A stretch of 60,402 nucleotides of DNA from positions 1 to 60,402 of the forward strand of contig NZ_CALWJK010000007.1 of the NCBI RefSeq assembly GCF_944380975.1. Direction: 5' to 3'. Below the pieces are notes generated by a model. It saw only the letters and a list, made by a program, of their open reading frames with translations, was not told where the DNA came from and searched no databases. Positions 52,295 through 59,641 of this stretch are shown piece by piece (position 1 is the first letter of the stretch; each line of letters starts with the position of its first letter). Origin of the DNA: an uncultured Agathobaculum sp. (GTDB taxonomy: Bacteria; Bacillota; Clostridia; Oscillospirales; Butyricicoccaceae). Both the position numbers and the translations under genes were made by a program.

Positions 52295-53796
52295 TGGCGC
52301 GGTGCATCATGGTGCAAGGCACCTGCTCAAATGCGGGCAAAAGCCTGCTTTGCGCGGCGCTCTGCCGCATTTTCCGGCAGGATGGCTGGCGCGTCGCGCC
52401 GTTTAAGGCGCAGAATATGGCGCTCAATTCCTATATTACAGCAGACGGCGGCGAAATGGGCCGCGCGCAGGTTGTGCAGGCTGAGGCTGCGGGCATTGCG
52501 CCCGATGTGCGCATGAACCCGATTTTGCTCAAGCCGACGAGTGACGTCGGCTCGCAGGTTATTGTGATGGGCGAGGCGCGCGGCAACCGCACCGCCCGCG
52601 AATACTGGGGCGATAAAAAGGCGCTGCTGCCGGTGGTCAAACAGGCATATGACAGTCTGGCCACCGAGTATGATATCATCGTCATCGAGGGCGCGGGCAG
52701 CCCGGCAGAGATCAACCTCAAGAAAGACGATATCGTTAATATGGGGCTGGCAAAGCTGGTGGACGCGCCTGTGCTGCTGGTGGGCGATATCGACCGCGGC
52801 GGCGTGTTCGCTTCGCTTTATGGCACGGTGAAATTGCTCGAGCCGGACGAGCAGGCGCGTATCCGCGCACTCATCATCAACAAATTCCGCGGCGACGTGG
52901 AAATTTTGCGACCGGGCCTTACGCAGCTGGAAGAACTGACCGGCAAACCGGTCGCGGGCGTGGTGCCGTATGGGCGGTTCGACATTGACGACGAGGACAG
53001 CTTATCCGAGCGGCTGGACGGTGACGTGCACAGCACGGCGGTGCGGATTGCGGTCGTGCGGCTGCCGCGCCTGTCTAACTTTACGGATTTTGCTGCACTG
53101 GGCCGCGTGCCGGGTGTGGGTGTCTATTACGCGGACAAGCCTGCGCAGCTGGAGGGCGCAGACCTGATTATCCTGCCCGGCACGAAAGCGACACTTTCCG
53201 ACCTGAAATGGCTGCGCGAGAGCGGCATGGAAGCGCAGATTTTGAAGCAGCATGCGGCGGGTACACCAGTGCTTGGTGTGTGCGGCGGTTTTCAGATGCT
53301 GGGGCGCACGGTTTCTGACCCGGAATGCACCGAAGGTGGTGGCAGTCTGCGCGGGCTTAGTCTGCTGCCTGTGGACACGGTGTTCCGTCCGCGCAAGACC
53401 ACGGTGCAGGCGCGCGGCGTGGTCGGCGCGCTGTCCGGCGTGCTCGCGGGGCTGTCGGACGCAGCGGTGGAAGGATATGAAATCCACATGGGTGAAACCG
53501 AGCGTGATGCGGCGGCTTTGCCGTTCTCCACACTCACACGCGCGGACGGCACAGTGGTTTCGGACGGCTGTCAGGCGGAAAACGCCTACGGCACTTATCT
53601 GCATGGTGTGTTCGACGCGCCGGGCGTTGCGCTGAGACTGGCGCAGGCGCTTGCTGCGCGCAAAGGGGTGTCGCTGAACGATGCAGCGTGCGACACCGCA
53701 GCGTATAAGGAACAGGAGTACGACCGCTTGGCGGACACCGTCCGTCAGGCACTGAATATGGATTTGATTTATCGGATTTTGGAGGGAAACGCATGA
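52294..53796 (+). CDS. cbiP: cobyric acid synthase CbiP
   Basis: A 500-residue glutamine-dependent amidase adding four amide groups to adenosylcobyrinic acid a,c-diamide. The start MVQGTCSNAGKSLLCAALC is the P-loop, FKAQNMALNSYITADGGEMG is a family hallmark, and the glutaminase part holds GTPVLGVCGGFQMLG with the active cysteine and YGTYLHGVFDAPG with the catalytic histidine. AAAGGAGG precedes ATG 52294, which shares one base with the cobD stop. An upstream open frame is antisense-free overlap with cobD and is not used. Confidence 0.96.
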   Translation: MARCIMVQGTCSNAGKSLLCAALCRIFRQDGWRVAPFKAQNMALNSYITADGGEMGRAQVVQAEAAGIAPDVRMNPILLKPTSDVGSQVIVMGEARGNRTAREYWGDKKALLPVVKQAYDSLATEYDIIVIEGAGSPAEINLKKDDIVNMGLAKLVDAPVLLVGDIDRGGVFASLYGTVKLLEPDEQARIRALIINKFRGDVEILRPGLTQLEELTGKPVAGVVPYGRFDIDDEDSLSERLDGDVHSTAVRIAVVRLPRLSNFTDFAALGRVPGVGVYYADKPAQLEGADLIILPGTKATLSDLKWLRESGMEAQILKQHAAGTPVLGVCGGFQMLGRTVSDPECTEGGGSLRGLSLLPVDTVFRPRKTTVQARGVVGALSGVLAGLSDAAVEGYEIHMGETERDAAALPFSTLTRADGTVVSDGCQAENAYGTYLHGVFDAPGVALRLAQALAARKGVSLNDAACDTAAYKEQEYDRLADTVRQALNMDLIYRILEGNA

Positions 53797-54323
53797 CAAA
53801 CAAGGCTTGTGTACACCTGTACTGCGGCGACGGCAAGGGAAAAACGACCGCGGCGGTCGGTCTCGCGGTGCGGTTTGCGGGACGCGGCGGCAAGGTGGTG
53901 CTGGCGCAGTTTTTGAAGGATGGCACCTCGGGCGAATGCCGCGCGCTGGCAAAGCTCGGCAATGTCACGATGCTCGCAGCCAATCCGGTGCGCAAATTCT
54001 CCTTTCAGATGACGGACGACGAGAAAAAGCAGACGGCGGACGCGATACAGCGCACCTTCGCCGCCGCGACCGGCTACGCGGTACGCGAGGGCGCGGGGCT
54101 GCTCATCCTCGACGAGGTTTGCGCCGCGATTTCCTGCGGCTTTCTGGACGAGCAGGCGGTGCTGGACTTTCTGGACAGCCGCCCGGATACGCTCGAGGTC
54201 GTGCTGACCGGACGCGACCCGTCGGACGCACTCCAATCGCGCGCGGACTATATCACCGAAATGGCAAAGCGCCGCCATCCCTTTGACGATGGCATTGCCG
54301 CGAGGGAGGGAATCGAATGGTAA
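53793..54323 (+). CDS. cobO: corrinoid adenosyltransferase (CobA/CobO type)
   Basis: A 176-residue ATP:corrinoid adenosyltransferase that puts the adenosyl group on cobalt. The P-loop is YCGDGKGKTTAAVGLAVR, and LLILDEVCAAISCGFLDEQ plus VVLTGRDPSDALQSRADYI, ending TEMAKRRHPFDDGIAARE, are typical of the CobA/CobO/BtuR family. It overlaps cbiP by 4 and cbiC by 7 bases. With it the cluster can make the coenzyme form that the riboswitch is expected to sense. Confidence 0.95.
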   Translation: MTNKACVHLYCGDGKGKTTAAVGLAVRFAGRGGKVVLAQFLKDGTSGECRALAKLGNVTMLAANPVRKFSFQMTDDEKKQTADAIQRTFAAATGYAVREGAGLLILDEVCAAISCGFLDEQAVLDFLDSRPDTLEVVLTGRDPSDALQSRADYITEMAKRRHPFDDGIAAREGIEW

Positions 54324-54955
54324 ACGGACGGATGCCGCCCGCCGAGATCGAAAAGCGCAGCTTTGAAATCATCACCGCCGAACTCGGCGGACGTACCTTT
54401 GCGCCGGGAGTGTCCGAGGTAGTCAAACGCGTCATCCATACGACGGCGGACTTTGACTATGCGGACAAACTGTGTTTTTCGGAAAACGCAGTTGAGCGGG
54501 CAAAAGCCGCGCTCGAAGCGGGTGCAACGGTCGTGACCGATACCAATATGGCGCTGGCGGGCATCAGCAAGGGAACGCTCGAAAAGCTCGGCGTGCGGGC
54601 GGTCTGCCTGATGGCGGATGCGGACGTTGCGCGCGAGGCCAAGGCGCGCGGCGTAACGCGCGCGACGGTGTCGATGGAACACGCGGCGAAACTGGGTGGA
54701 CCGCTCATTTTTGCTATCGGCAATGCGCCGACCGCACTCATTCGTCTGCATGAGTTGATAGAGGAGGGCGCGGTGCAGCCCGCGCTCGTGATCGGCGTGC
54801 CGGTCGGGTTTGTCAACGTGGTGGAAGCAAAAGAATTATTCATCGGCGGGGACACGCCGTATGTCATCGCGCGCGGGCGCAAGGGCGGCTCGAACGTAGC
54901 TGCCGCCATCGTTAACGCGCTGCTGTATCAACTGGTCAAGCGGGAGGGATTTTGA
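54317..54955 (+). CDS. cbiC: cobalt-precorrin-8 methylmutase CbiC
   Basis: A 212-residue enzyme that moves a methyl group from C11 to C12 to give cobyrinate. The catalytic histidine is in VVKRVIHTTADFDYADKL; VVTDTNMALAGISKGTL and FAIGNAPTALIRLHELI with VIGVPVGFVNVVEAKELF are the other conserved regions. GAGGGAG lies before the ATG, inside the preceding gene. cbiK follows after one base. Confidence 0.96.
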   Translation: MVNGRMPPAEIEKRSFEIITAELGGRTFAPGVSEVVKRVIHTTADFDYADKLCFSENAVERAKAALEAGATVVTDTNMALAGISKGTLEKLGVRAVCLMADADVAREAKARGVTRATVSMEHAAKLGGPLIFAIGNAPTALIRLHELIEEGAVQPALVIGVPVGFVNVVEAKELFIGGDTPYVIARGRKGGSNVAAAIVNALLYQLVKREGF

Positions 54956-54956
54956 C

Positions 54957-55736
54957 ATGGGCAAGAAAGCGCTGATGGTGGTCAGCTTTGGCACCAGCAT
55001 GCCGCAGGCGCGGCGTGCGATCGAAAACATAGAGGAACGGTTATGCGCTGCGTTTCCAGATTACGATTTCTTCCGCGCGTTCACTTCGCGGATGGTTGCC
55101 CGCAAGATCGAGCGCGAGGAGGGCGTGCACATCCCATCTCCGGAGGAACTGATGGAACATCTGGCGGATGCAGGGTATGAAGAGGTGCGCTGCCAGAGCT
55201 TGCACGTCATCTTTGGGCAGGAATACGAAAAGCTGCTTGCGCAGCTGCGGCCATACCGCGGACGGTTTGCACGGCTGCTGATTGGTCGGCCGCTTTTGTG
55301 GGACACCGAGGATTATCTGCGGCTGACGCGCGCGCTGCTGGCCGAAATGCCGCGCCTTGCATCGGACGAGGCGTATGTCTTCATGGGGCACGGCACCGAG
55401 CATCCCGCAAACGCTGCGTATGCGCTGGTGGAGAACTGTTTCCGGTACCACCGCGCCGAGCGGGTGTATGTCGGCACGGTCGAGGGCTTCCCGCATCTCG
55501 ACTATGTGCTGGCGCGGCTGGATGCGCATGAGGTGACGCATGTCCATCTTGCGCCACTGATGATTGTGGCGGGCGACCATGCGCACAACGATCTGGCGGG
55601 CGAGGAAGAGGACAGCTGGAAGAGCCGTCTGGAGAGCGAGGGCTATACGGTCGAAACCCATCTGCGCGGTCTGGGCGAACTGGACGCGGTCGGGGAGATT
55701 TTCGCCGGTCATTGTCGCGCGGCGGAAGCATTTTAA
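54957..55736 (+). CDS. cbiK: sirohydrochlorin cobaltochelatase CbiK
   Basis: A 259-residue class II chelatase that inserts cobalt into sirohydrochlorin, the step that defines the anaerobic route. ALMVVSFGTSMPQARRAIE begins it; the metal-site histidines are in YVFMGHGTEHPANAAYA and LAPLMIVAGDHAHNDLAG. No signal peptide is seen, unlike the periplasmic CbiK of some sulfate reducers. Its substrate, sirohydrochlorin, is the product of the SirC-like domain fused to CbiJ. It is the last gene of the operon and is followed by a terminator. Confidence 0.95.
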   Translation: MGKKALMVVSFGTSMPQARRAIENIEERLCAAFPDYDFFRAFTSRMVARKIEREEGVHIPSPEELMEHLADAGYEEVRCQSLHVIFGQEYEKLLAQLRPYRGRFARLLIGRPLLWDTEDYLRLTRALLAEMPRLASDEAYVFMGHGTEHPANAAYALVENCFRYHRAERVYVGTVEGFPHLDYVLARLDAHEVTHVHLAPLMIVAGDHAHNDLAGEEEDSWKSRLESEGYTVETHLRGLGELDAVGEIFAGHCRAAEAF

Positions 55737-55750
55737 CGGAAAAACGATCG

Positions 55751-55789
55751 AACACAGCAGGAGCAAGCAGCAGCCTGCTGTGTTTTTTT
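55751..55789 (+). terminator. terminator of the B12 operon
   Basis: An 11-bp perfect stem (55751-55761 with 55774-55784) followed by a run of T, 15 bases after the cbiK stop. It closes the roughly 23-kb operon. Confidence 0.85.
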
Positions 55790-55908
55790 CTGTCAGAAGC
55801 GCGGCGGCGCAAGGAAAAAAAGAAAAAGTTCTATTCCCACCCTTATTTTCCGTCAAAGCCCGCAAATTGTTTGGGCTATACTGGGAAAACAAGGGAGGCA
55901 GAACGAAA

Positions 55909-58254
55909 ATGGACAAGCAAAAGACAAAGCGGGCTGCGCCGCTTGTGTTGGGCCGCGCAGCGGCATGGCTGGCGCGGCTTTGGAATGAAGAGCATTTGCA
56001 TATCCTGATTACCGGGGTGCAGCGGTTTATCCTGTGCGCAGTGCTGGCGCGCGGCACGGTGTTTGGCGGGTATGCGCCGTTTGGGCTGGCAATGGCGTCG
56101 GCACTGATGGCGCGCGGCGCGGGGCTGAGCGCCATCGGCGGTGTGGTCTGCGGGCTGATGCTGTTGGGCGGCGGGATGAAAAGCGGGGTGTACATTGCAG
56201 CGGCGCTGCTGGTGCTGTGCGTGATGAGTGTATGCGCAGGGCTGCGTATCGTGCGCACGGCGTGGTTTGCGCCGATCGTTGCGGCGGTTGCGGGTGCGGC
56301 ATGCACCTTTGTGTTTCTGCCGACGGGCGAAGCGCTGACTTTATCCGCTTTGCTGCCGTTTGTGGCGGTGCAGCTATTGACGCTGGGCGCGTGCCGGGTG
56401 TATGGCGCGGCGCTTTCCCCGCCGCGGGATGAAAACGACTGGCGGCGGCCGGCAACGCTGCTGGTGCTGGTGGCGACCGTGCTGCTTTCACTGTCCGACC
56501 TAAGCCTGTTCGGTCTGCTCTCTCCCGCGCGTGTGGCGGCGCTTCTGCTGACGCTTGCGGCGGCGTATCTCGGCGGGGCAGCACCCGGCGCGGCGGCGGG
56601 CGTTGCGCTGGGTGCTGCGATGGATATTGCCTGCGGTTACGGTGCGCTGTTTACCTGCTGCTATGGGCTGTGCGCGCTGGTTGCCGGGCTGTTCCGGGAC
56701 AGCGGACGCGGATGGTTTGCGCTGTGTGCGCTGGGCTCCGGCCTGTGCGCGGCGATGCTGGGCGTGGAGCATGTGCTGTTTGTGCCGATGATTTTCGAGC
56801 TTTTCTGCGCGGTGGCGGCGTTTGCGGTCATGCCGCCGCTGGTGTGGGAGGCCATGCGCCACAGCTTTTTGCCCGATACGCTCATGGGAGAGGCTGCGCA
56901 CCGCACAGTGCGGCAGGCGGTTGGAAAATGCGCCACCGAAGCGGCGCAGGCGTTTTATGAATTGTATCTGGCGATGCTGAACGGCATCAGCGAGGGCAAA
57001 GCCGCGGGCGATCAGAATGTGCGCGCGGTGTTCGACCGCGCGAGCGACCGAGTCTGCAAAAACTGCGTGCTGTGCTCCCAGTGCTGGCAGCGCGACTATG
57101 TGACAACGCTTGCCGCGCTCAACGATGTGACCCAGCCTATGCTCAAGCGTGGGCGGGCGGAGCTTTCGGATTTTCCCTATCACTTTGCCTCGCGCTGCGT
57201 GCATCTGCCCGAACTGATGCGCGCGATCAACAGCGCGTTGTTTGCGCTGCGCGAGCGCCAAAGCCTTCGGCGGCAGCAGGAGGAAAACCAGAGCTTACTG
57301 GCGCGCCAATATGCGGGCATTACGGATATTCTTCGTCAGCTGGGCGCGGAGGCGACGCAGGATGTGACTGCTCAGCCCATGATGGAGCGGCAGATCCGGC
57401 GGTATGCGGCGGCATTCGGTTGGATCGACCGCGTGTGTGCGGTGCGCGACGCGCAGGGTCGGCTGGCGATTGAGCTGTACGGCGAGGGTATCGAGGATGT
57501 GCTGCGGCAGGGCGAGGGCTTTTCAGCTGGTTTGAGCGCGCTGCTCGGCGTGACGCTGACCACGCCCAAAAGGGTGGAGGATGAGCTGGGGCCGCATGTG
57601 GAAATGCGCGAGCGCGCGCCCTTTCGCGCGGTCGTCGGCATCGGGCGGCAGCAAAAGGAGGATTCCGCCGTATCGGGCGACAGCGGCTGCTATTTCCTGA
57701 CCGATGCGGGTATTGCCTGCCTGCTGCTATCCGACGGCATGGGGTCAGGGACAGCAGCGCAGCAGGATAGCCGTATGCTGATTACTTCGCTCGAACGCTT
57801 CCTGCGCGCAGGCATCACGATCGCGGATGCGCTCAAGGCGGTGTCGCCCGCGCTGCGGCTGCGCTCGGACGGGACGCGGTTTACTACGCTGGATGCGTTG
57901 ACACTCGATCTGTTCACCGGGCGGGCGGAGAGCCTCAAGTGCGGCGCAGCACCTTCGTACCTGCGTCTGGGCGGGCAGTGGAAGATGCTGACTGGAAAGG
58001 CGCTGCCCATTGGTCTGGCTGAAGAGGATGCGTTGGGCGAGCCGGTGCCGCTGCGGTTCGGGCATGGTGACCTATGCATTTTGCTGTCCGATGGCATTTC
58101 GGACGGCATGGACGACGGCTGGGTGCGGGAAACCCTGCAAGCCCATGCGGAGGACAGCCCGAAAGAGCTGGCGATGCATCTGGTCACGGGTGCGGCAGGT
58201 CGAGGACACGACGACGACCGCACCGCGCTGGTGATGCGGGTGGAAAAAATGTGA
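55909..58254 (+). CDS. spoIIE: stage II sporulation protein E (SpoIIE), PP2C phosphatase
   Basis: A 781-residue membrane phosphatase that dephosphorylates SpoIIAA and so activates sigma-F in the forespore. The first about 300 residues are very hydrophobic with roughly ten helices. A linker with the cysteines CKNCVLCSQCWQRDY leads into a regulatory part and the C-terminal PP2C domain: FSAGLSALLGV, CLLLSDGMGSGTAAQQDSRM with the metal aspartate, LDLFTGRAESLKCGAAPSYL and LLSDGISDGMDDGW. AAGGGAGG precedes the ATG at 55909. The open frame extends upstream over the cbiK end but has no ribosome binding site there. It shows that the organism, or its recent ancestor, forms endospores. Confidence 0.95.
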   Translation: MDKQKTKRAAPLVLGRAAAWLARLWNEEHLHILITGVQRFILCAVLARGTVFGGYAPFGLAMASALMARGAGLSAIGGVVCGLMLLGGGMKSGVYIAAALLVLCVMSVCAGLRIVRTAWFAPIVAAVAGAACTFVFLPTGEALTLSALLPFVAVQLLTLGACRVYGAALSPPRDENDWRRPATLLVLVATVLLSLSDLSLFGLLSPARVAALLLTLAAAYLGGAAPGAAAGVALGAAMDIACGYGALFTCCYGLCALVAGLFRDSGRGWFALCALGSGLCAAMLGVEHVLFVPMIFELFCAVAAFAVMPPLVWEAMRHSFLPDTLMGEAAHRTVRQAVGKCATEAAQAFYELYLAMLNGISEGKAAGDQNVRAVFDRASDRVCKNCVLCSQCWQRDYVTTLAALNDVTQPMLKRGRAELSDFPYHFASRCVHLPELMRAINSALFALRERQSLRRQQEENQSLLARQYAGITDILRQLGAEATQDVTAQPMMERQIRRYAAAFGWIDRVCAVRDAQGRLAIELYGEGIEDVLRQGEGFSAGLSALLGVTLTTPKRVEDELGPHVEMRERAPFRAVVGIGRQQKEDSAVSGDSGCYFLTDAGIACLLLSDGMGSGTAAQQDSRMLITSLERFLRAGITIADALKAVSPALRLRSDGTRFTTLDALTLDLFTGRAESLKCGAAPSYLRLGGQWKMLTGKALPIGLAEEDALGEPVPLRFGHGDLCILLSDGISDGMDDGWVRETLQAHAEDSPKELAMHLVTGAAGRGHDDDRTALVMRVEKM

Positions 58255-58259
58255 TGGTT

Positions 58260-58305
58260 AAATCCCTCCCTTTGTGGCAATACTTGCTGCAAAAGGGAGG
58301 GATTT
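58260..58305 (+). promoter_or_regulatory. hairpin hiding the ribosome binding site of the next gene
   Basis: A perfect 14-bp stem (58260-58273 with 58292-58305) whose 3' arm contains AGGGAGG, the ribosome binding site for the ATG at 58309. No T-run follows, so it is unlikely to be only a terminator for spoIIE. Confidence 0.6.
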
Positions 58306-58308
58306 GCT

Positions 58309-58566
58309 ATGGTGAAAGGCATCAGCCGCCGCGTGGTAGTGGTGCGGCCGGATGAGCACGGCATGTTTGAGCAGGCGATTTTTCTGGTGCGGGACTGCAC
58401 GGTGCCACGAAGCGATGCGGTGCGCGAAGCCTGCCGCATTGCAAACCGATATGTAGCTGGACGGCGTACACGGCGGCGCTCACCGTGGGTGCGTCTGGCG
58501 GTGGCATTTGCGTCCGGCGCGGTGCTGGCAAGCGGCGTTTGGGCGGTGCTTTGGCTGCTTTTATGA
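58309..58566 (+). CDS. small membrane-anchored protein of unknown function
   Basis: An 85-residue protein. The first about 60 residues are soluble and basic (VKGISRRVVVVRPDEHGMFEQ, then RDCTVPRSDAVREACRIANR and an Arg-rich stretch), and residues about 64-85 form one membrane helix at the C-terminus ending in WLLL, so it is probably a tail-anchored cytosolic protein. I do not recognise the family. It follows spoIIE by 54 bases on the same strand, and its ribosome binding site lies inside a stem-loop, which suggests translational control. A link to sporulation is possible from position only. Confidence 0.7.
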   Translation: MVKGISRRVVVVRPDEHGMFEQAIFLVRDCTVPRSDAVREACRIANRYVAGRRTRRRSPWVRLAVAFASGAVLASGVWAVLWLLL

Positions 58567-58608
58567 AAAACGGCGAAAAAGCCGACGCATTATTGTATAG
58601 TATATCGG

Positions 58609-58637
58609 TAGACAATTATTGAAAATTAATTTATATT
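58609..58637 (+). promoter_or_regulatory. sigma-A promoter of the rubredoxin gene
   Basis: TAGACA (58609-58614) and TATATT (58632-58637) are 17 bp apart, about 35 bp before the rubredoxin start. Confidence 0.6.
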
Positions 58638-58672
58638 AGTATCAGATATTAACAAGAAAGGATGACACCCAA

Positions 58673-58831
58673 ATGAGCAAGTATGTATGCAAGGTTTGCG
58701 GTTATATTTATGATCCTGCGGAAGGAGATCCAGACAACGGCGTAGCGCCCGGCACGGCGTTTGAAAACCTGCCGGAGGACTGGGTCTGCCCGCTGTGCGC
58801 AGTCGGCAAGGATGAGTTTGAGCCGGCGTAA
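58673..58831 (+). CDS. rubredoxin
   Basis: A 52-residue electron carrier with one iron held by four cysteines. The two knuckles are visible: [20 protein letters not shown] near the start and [15 protein letters not shown] at the end, each C-x2-C. Length is standard. It carries electrons in anaerobes, often to oxygen- or peroxide-reducing enzymes. AGAAAGGATG lies a few bases upstream of the ATG at 58673. It is a single-gene unit with its own promoter and terminator. Confidence 0.96.
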   Translation: MSKYVCKVCGYIYDPAEGDPDNGVAPGTAFENLPEDWVCPLCAVGKDEFEPA

Positions 58832-58843
58832 AGGGCAAGAAGA

Positions 58844-58875
58844 AAAGGGGTCGCTGTATCAGCGGCCCCTTTTTG
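58844..58875 (+). terminator. terminator of the rubredoxin gene
   Basis: A stem of GGGGTCGCTG with CAGCGGCCCC (one G-U pair), a 3-base loop and a T5 tail, about 15 bases after the stop. Confidence 0.85.
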
Positions 58876-58906
58876 TGAACAGATTGCAAATTGCAGGCGT
58901 GCGCCC

Positions 58907-58935
58907 TTGTTTTGCCGCAGGCAGATTGGTATACT
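58907..58935 (+). promoter_or_regulatory. sigma-A promoter of the DedA-family gene
   Basis: TTGTTT (58907-58912) and TATACT (58930-58935) are 17 bp apart, about 65 bp before the coding start. Confidence 0.6.
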
Positions 58936-59000
58936 AAAGATAATCAGTAAGGCGTGCCGAACCGGGCGCGGCCTGAAAAACGATCGAGGTGGCTTGGTGT

Positions 59001-59510
59001 ATGACCGCCGAATTATTCTTTCAGTTGTTTCATCAGTACGGCCTGATTTTGGTCTGTGCCGTGATTTTCTGCGAATATATGAACCTGCCCGGCTTCCCGG
59101 CGGGCGTGATCATGCCGTCCATCGGTGTGCTGATTGCGCAGAGCGAGTTGTCGCTCTGGCTGACGATCGCGCTGAGCGTGGTGTTTGGCGTGCTGGGCAG
59201 TCTGGTGATCTATGGCCTGTGTTACTGGGGCGGTGAGCCGATCATGGAAAAGCTGTTCGGCAAGAGCGAAAAATTTCGCTCGTTCGTGCGGCGCTGCCAT
59301 GAATATATCGACGCGCAGCATGGGCGCGGGCTAGCGCTGTGCCGCATCATTCCGGTGCTGCGCACGATCGTGTCCATCCCGGCAGGGCTCATCCGCATGC
59401 CGGTCAAGTGGTTTGTCGGCTGGTCGGCGCTCGGCATCGGGGTATGGAACACGGTGCTGATTTCGTTTGGGTATTTCTTCAGCGAAAAGATTTTGACCAT
59501 GGTGCTGTAA
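59001..59510 (+). CDS. DedA family membrane protein
   Basis: A 169-residue membrane protein of the SNARE-associated/DedA superfamily, whose members flip undecaprenyl phosphate or phospholipids. FCEYMNLPGFPAGVIMPSIG gives the first re-entrant region with the glutamate, and CRIIPVLRTIVSIPAGLIRM is the central motif with the conserved arginines. It is shorter than the usual 200 residues but both hallmark regions are present. ATG 59001 is preferred over a GTG at 58989 that overlaps the GAGGTGG ribosome binding site. Its substrate is not known. Confidence 0.88.
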   Translation: MTAELFFQLFHQYGLILVCAVIFCEYMNLPGFPAGVIMPSIGVLIAQSELSLWLTIALSVVFGVLGSLVIYGLCYWGGEPIMEKLFGKSEKFRSFVRRCHEYIDAQHGRGLALCRIIPVLRTIVSIPAGLIRMPVKWFVGWSALGIGVWNTVLISFGYFFSEKILTMVL

Positions 59511-59536
59511 AAAGCTCCCATTCGGGAGCTTTTTTG
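59510..59536 (+). terminator. terminator of the DedA-family gene
   Basis: A 10-bp perfect stem (59510-59519 with 59524-59533), a 4-base loop and T-run, starting at the stop codon. Confidence 0.85.
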
Positions 59537-59577
59537 TGCGTTTTTGGCGGGATAGCATTTTGTCACCACTTTGCAAG

Positions 59578-59606
59578 TTGCAATCAGTGGGGCTGTATGA
59601 TAAAAT
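59578..59606 (+). promoter_or_regulatory. sigma-A promoter of the dusB gene
   Basis: TTGCAA (59578-59583) and TAAAAT (59601-59606) are 17 bp apart, 35 bp before the coding start. Confidence 0.6.
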
Positions 59607-59641
59607 ATACTGCGTTAAATTATGCGCAGTGGGGGAGATTT

